This document shows, piece by piece, positions 14,426-16,794 of a DNA stretch of 16,794 nucleotides. Made by a program: the position numbers and the translations under genes. The DNA comes from F-183 sp036502165 (GTDB taxonomy: Bacteria; Acidobacteriota; Terriglobia; Bryobacterales; Bryobacteraceae), in contig DASXZC010000706.1 of NCBI GenBank assembly GCA_036502165.1, forward strand, positions 1 to 16,794, given 5' to 3'. Under the pieces are notes generated by a model. The model was not told the DNA's origin and did not search any database. It saw nothing but the letters and a program-made list of their open reading frames with translations. How positions within the stretch are numbered: the stretch's first letter is position 1; every line of letters starts with the position of its first letter.

Positions 14426-15823
14426 CTATGGTGCGCTAACGGATCGCACAATCCCACGCCGCCAGTGCAAATAGAACGGAATTCCCAGAACAATAATGAC
14501 GAGCCCCAGCAGGGACTCGCGGGGCGACCGAATCGCCGTGGCGTATAGGAGAACTCCGGCTGTGGCGGTGAACAGTATCGGCAGCCAGGGGTAGCCCGGA
14601 ACGCGATAGGCGCGCGGAATATCGGGCCGCTTCCGCCGCAACAGGATCACGCTGAAGCCCGTCATTCCGTACAAGAACCAGCTCACAAAGATGACGCAGG
14701 TGAACAGCTCTTCGTATCGTCCGCTTAAAAGAATCAATGCGGAGCAGGCCGCAAGCGTGCCAATTGCGAAGTTCGGCGTCTGGTAATGCGGGTTGATATG
14801 GGCCGCGCGTGCGAAGAACAATCCGTCGCGCGCCATCGCAAATGGGATCCGCGATCCTCCTAACAATGTTCCGTTCAACGCGGCCAAGATGGATAACACG
14901 GCCGCCAAACTAACTGCCGACGCACCCGGTGTTCCAAATACATGGCGCATCATGCCCGCCGCGACCCGGTCACTTTGTCCCACTTCGACGGGCGTTAGAA
15001 CATAGAAGTACGCGACGGTCGCCAACAAATAGATAAAAATGATTCCCAGAATGCCGCCGATCAGCGCGCGAGGAAGATTGCGTTGCGGATTTTCGACTTC
15101 CGATCCGAGCAGCGTTACGGTGTTCCAACCTTCATATGCCCACAGGGCGGCGACCAAGGCTCCGAAGAAACGTTGGAACAGACTGCCGGCTTCGGTCACA
15201 GGTCCGGTTTCGCGAAAGTGGCTCCAGTCACCGTTGCCGAGCAGCAATCCGGCGAGGATCAGCGATCCGATCAAGGTGAGTTTCACGATGGTCAGGCAGA
15301 GATGGACCCGGCCGCCGAGGCGAACGCCGAGACAATTCAACCAGCCGAGTAGCGCAATGACCGCAATTCCCAGCAATTGACCCCAACGAATGTCGAGTGG
15401 TCCGAACCCCGGACCGATCGGCAACGGAATCGTGACGGCGATTTTCTCGAGCATGGGAAAGAAATGCGCGAGATAAAGGAACATGCCGGTCGCGAGTGTG
15501 GCGATCGATCCGCTGCGGCCGACCCAGGTCTGCGACCAGCCGTACGTGAAGCCCCAAAAGGGTCCGAAGCCTTCGCGCAAGTAGACGTATTCGGCGCCCG
15601 ATTGCGGATACATCGACGACAATTCCGCGTACGTCAGCGTTCCGAATAACGACAACAATCCTCCGACAATAAAGGCGGCGAAGACGAGGGCAGGCGAGCC
15701 GAGCGTCAGAATCATCGTCTTGGGAACGATGAAAATCGCGCTGCCGATGGTGGTGCCGATGACGATCGCGATTGCGGTCCAGAGGCCGAGTTCGCGGCGA
15801 AGACCCTCACTGCCTGTTTGCAT
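14426..15823 (-). CDS. APC-family amino acid permease
   Basis: This 465-aa polytopic membrane protein has about 12 hydrophobic helices. It is an amino acid/polyamine/organocation (APC) transporter of the LAT-like branch, and its length is normal for the family. The first helix contains 'GTTIGSAIF', the family's substrate-binding G-x-x-x-G-x-x-x-F-type break. 'LTYAELSSMYPQSGAEYVYLREGFGPFWGF' spans the conserved region after helix 2, and 'ALWAYEGWNTVTLLGSEVENPQRNLPRAL' is the helix 6 region. The substrate cannot be deduced, and exchange or proton symport are both known in the family. AAGGAAG (15830-15836) lies 6 nt before the ATG, a strong ribosome binding site. The start overlaps the end of the upstream sodium symporter gene by 17 bp, so the two are co-transcribed. 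Confidence 0.92.
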   Translation of the reverse strand: MQTGSEGLRRELGLWTAIAIVIGTTIGSAIFIVPKTMILTLGSPALVFAAFIVGGLLSLFGTLTYAELSSMYPQSGAEYVYLREGFGPFWGFTYGWSQTWVGRSGSIATLATGMFLYLAHFFPMLEKIAVTIPLPIGPGFGPLDIRWGQLLGIAVIALLGWLNCLGVRLGGRVHLCLTIVKLTLIGSLILAGLLLGNGDWSHFRETGPVTEAGSLFQRFFGALVAALWAYEGWNTVTLLGSEVENPQRNLPRALIGGILGIIFIYLLATVAYFYVLTPVEVGQSDRVAAGMMRHVFGTPGASAVSLAAVLSILAALNGTLLGGSRIPFAMARDGLFFARAAHINPHYQTPNFAIGTLAACSALILLSGRYEELFTCVIFVSWFLYGMTGFSVILLRRKRPDIPRAYRVPGYPWLPILFTATAGVLLYATAIRSPRESLLGLVIIVLGIPFYLHWRRGIVRSVSAP

Positions 15824-16794
15824 TCGGATCTTCCTTTATAACGAAACTCAAGAAATAAGCCGTGGCGAAAGTCACGGTCGTGCCGATCAAGACGTACCAC
15901 GTCCATGCGATATTCGTACCGAATTTGATGTACAGCATCAGAATCAGCCCGGCCGTCATGCCGCACATCGCGGCGACCTCGCCCGTTCGTTTCGTCAGCA
16001 ATCCGAGAAGGAACACGCCCAGGAGGGATCCATAGAGGATGGAGGCGATCGACAGTCCGGCCTGCAGCACCGATCCCCAACCGCGGGCGAGCAGCGCGAC
16101 GCCAAATAAAATGACTCCCCATACGAGCGTGATATAGCGCGCGAGGCGCAGATATTCGGAGTCCGCGCGGACGACGCGCGCCAGCGGTTTCCAGAAATCC
16201 ATGACGGTGGTGGAAGCCAAAGAATTCAGCGCGGCACTCAAGTTCGACATCGCGGCGGCGAGGATCGCGGCGATGATCAATCCGGCCACTCCTTGCGGCA
16301 GATGGTTCCACACGAACTCCGGATACATACGATCCGCCTGCTTCGCCGCGGTTACGACCGGAGCGCCGTGGTACGCGAACAGGCACACGCCAATGATCAG
16401 GAACAGAGTGAACTGGAACAGGATCACGACCCAACTCGAGAACAGCGCCTTGCGGGCCTCGCCTTCGCTCTTCGCCGAGAGAAGGCGTTGGACCATCAGT
16501 TGTTCGGTGCCGTGGCTCGCCGTCGTCAGGAAGCAGCCGCCGATGAAGCCGGCCCAGAAGGTGAACGGAGTTTCGAGGAACCAGCGATCAAACCCGAATC
16601 GAAAATCGAACACCTGGAACTTGTGATACTGCTGACCGAGTTCCACCACGTGCGCCCAGCCGCCCGGGATCTGCCCCAGGATGACGAACAGGCTCAAAAT
16701 CGCGCCCGCTATATAAAGGAACATCTGTATAACGTCGGTCCATATGACGGCGGTCATGCCGCCCTCGAAAGTGTAAAACAGCGTCAGACAGACG
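15807..16794 (-). CDS. Sodium:solute symporter (SSS family), N-terminus outside window
   Basis: The frame stays open to the window edge beyond the internal ATG at 16757, with residues '..CLTLFYTFEGGMTAVIWTDVIQMF', so the gene is truncated and about 328 residues are visible. 'GGMTAVIWTDVIQ' is the SSS signature, and 'AAILAAAMSNLSAALNSLASTTVMDFW' matches the helix that holds the Na2 sodium site in SGLT/vSGLT relatives. Eight or more membrane helices remain. The C-terminus is short ('KEDPNANRQ'). The family couples Na+ to sugars, amino acids, carboxylates or sialic acid; the substrate is unknown here. It is followed by the APC permease with a 17-bp overlap. Confidence 0.92.
   Translation of the reverse strand, partial: VCLTLFYTFEGGMTAVIWTDVIQMFLYIAGAILSLFVILGQIPGGWAHVVELGQQYHKFQVFDFRFGFDRWFLETPFTFWAGFIGGCFLTTASHGTEQLMVQRLLSAKSEGEARKALFSSWVVILFQFTLFLIIGVCLFAYHGAPVVTAAKQADRMYPEFVWNHLPQGVAGLIIAAILAAAMSNLSAALNSLASTTVMDFWKPLARVVRADSEYLRLARYITLVWGVILFGVALLARGWGSVLQAGLSIASILYGSLLGVFLLGLLTKRTGEVAAMCGMTAGLILMLYIKFGTNIAWTWYVLIGTTVTFATAYFLSFVIKEDPNANRQ

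Overview
The window is GC-rich, gene-dense bacterial DNA. It most likely comes from an Acidobacteriota chromosome of the Bryobacter/Solibacter type. This is inferred from the mix of genes: a small coiled-coil/AT-hook protein, a MerR-TPR regulator, an AmrB/Memo protein with an N-terminal extension, and a serine hydrolase fused to a NamZ muramidase. No rRNA or other phylogenetic marker is present, so the assignment is not firm. There are no transposases, phage genes, CRISPR arrays or plasmid functions. No stretch longer than about 300 bases lacks a gene; the longest gap is 1580-1854, and only a toxin-antitoxin promoter was found in it.

Layout, left part. A 5'-truncated DUF2306 membrane protein (1-501, +) converges on a minus-strand pair: a small HTH-like hypothetical protein (1301-1579) followed by a PhzF-family isomerase (481-1284). 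Next come a ribbon-helix-helix/RelE toxin-antitoxin module (1855-2341, +), tRNA-Arg(ACG) (2393-2469, -) and an alditol-oxidase-like flavoenzyme with a Tat-like leader (2540-3880, -). A PhoR-type histidine kinase and a PhoB-type response regulator follow (3988-6218, +), with the kinase gene first. After a leader carrying a long palindrome lies a secreted Pro/Gln/Tyr-rich protein with a glycine-zipper segment (6360-7502, +).

Layout, right part. A MerR-type HTH protein with a TPR tail (7471-8964, -) is divergent from a MaoC-like hydratase (9032-9484, +). A CPBP-like membrane protein lacking the usual catalytic glutamates (9438-10124, -) is translationally coupled to amrB/Memo (to 11362, -). Divergent from amrB is a pair with an ATGA overlap: pterin-4a-carbinolamine dehydratase (11384-11677) and a 772-aa secreted fusion of a class-C beta-lactamase-fold hydrolase with a NamZ (DUF1343, GH171) exo-muramidase (11674-13992). 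Two perfect 11-bp hairpins sit at and just after its 3' end. The AT-hook mini-protein (14041-14241, -) follows, then two transporters read on the minus strand: a sodium:solute symporter truncated by the window edge (15807-16794) and an APC amino-acid permease (14426-15823) that overlap by 17 bp.

How the genes work together: most of the content is housekeeping or environmental physiology, namely nutrient sensing (PhoR/PhoB-like), cell-wall turnover (hydrolase-NamZ), solute uptake (SSS and APC) and redox or hydratase enzymes. I see no clear new multi-gene defence or biosynthetic system. The most distinctive items are the single-chain hydrolase-NamZ fusion, the amrB/degenerate-CPBP pair, the MerR-TPR regulator with a dyad in its divergent promoter region, and several perfect inverted repeats that lack the T-tract of an ordinary terminator.
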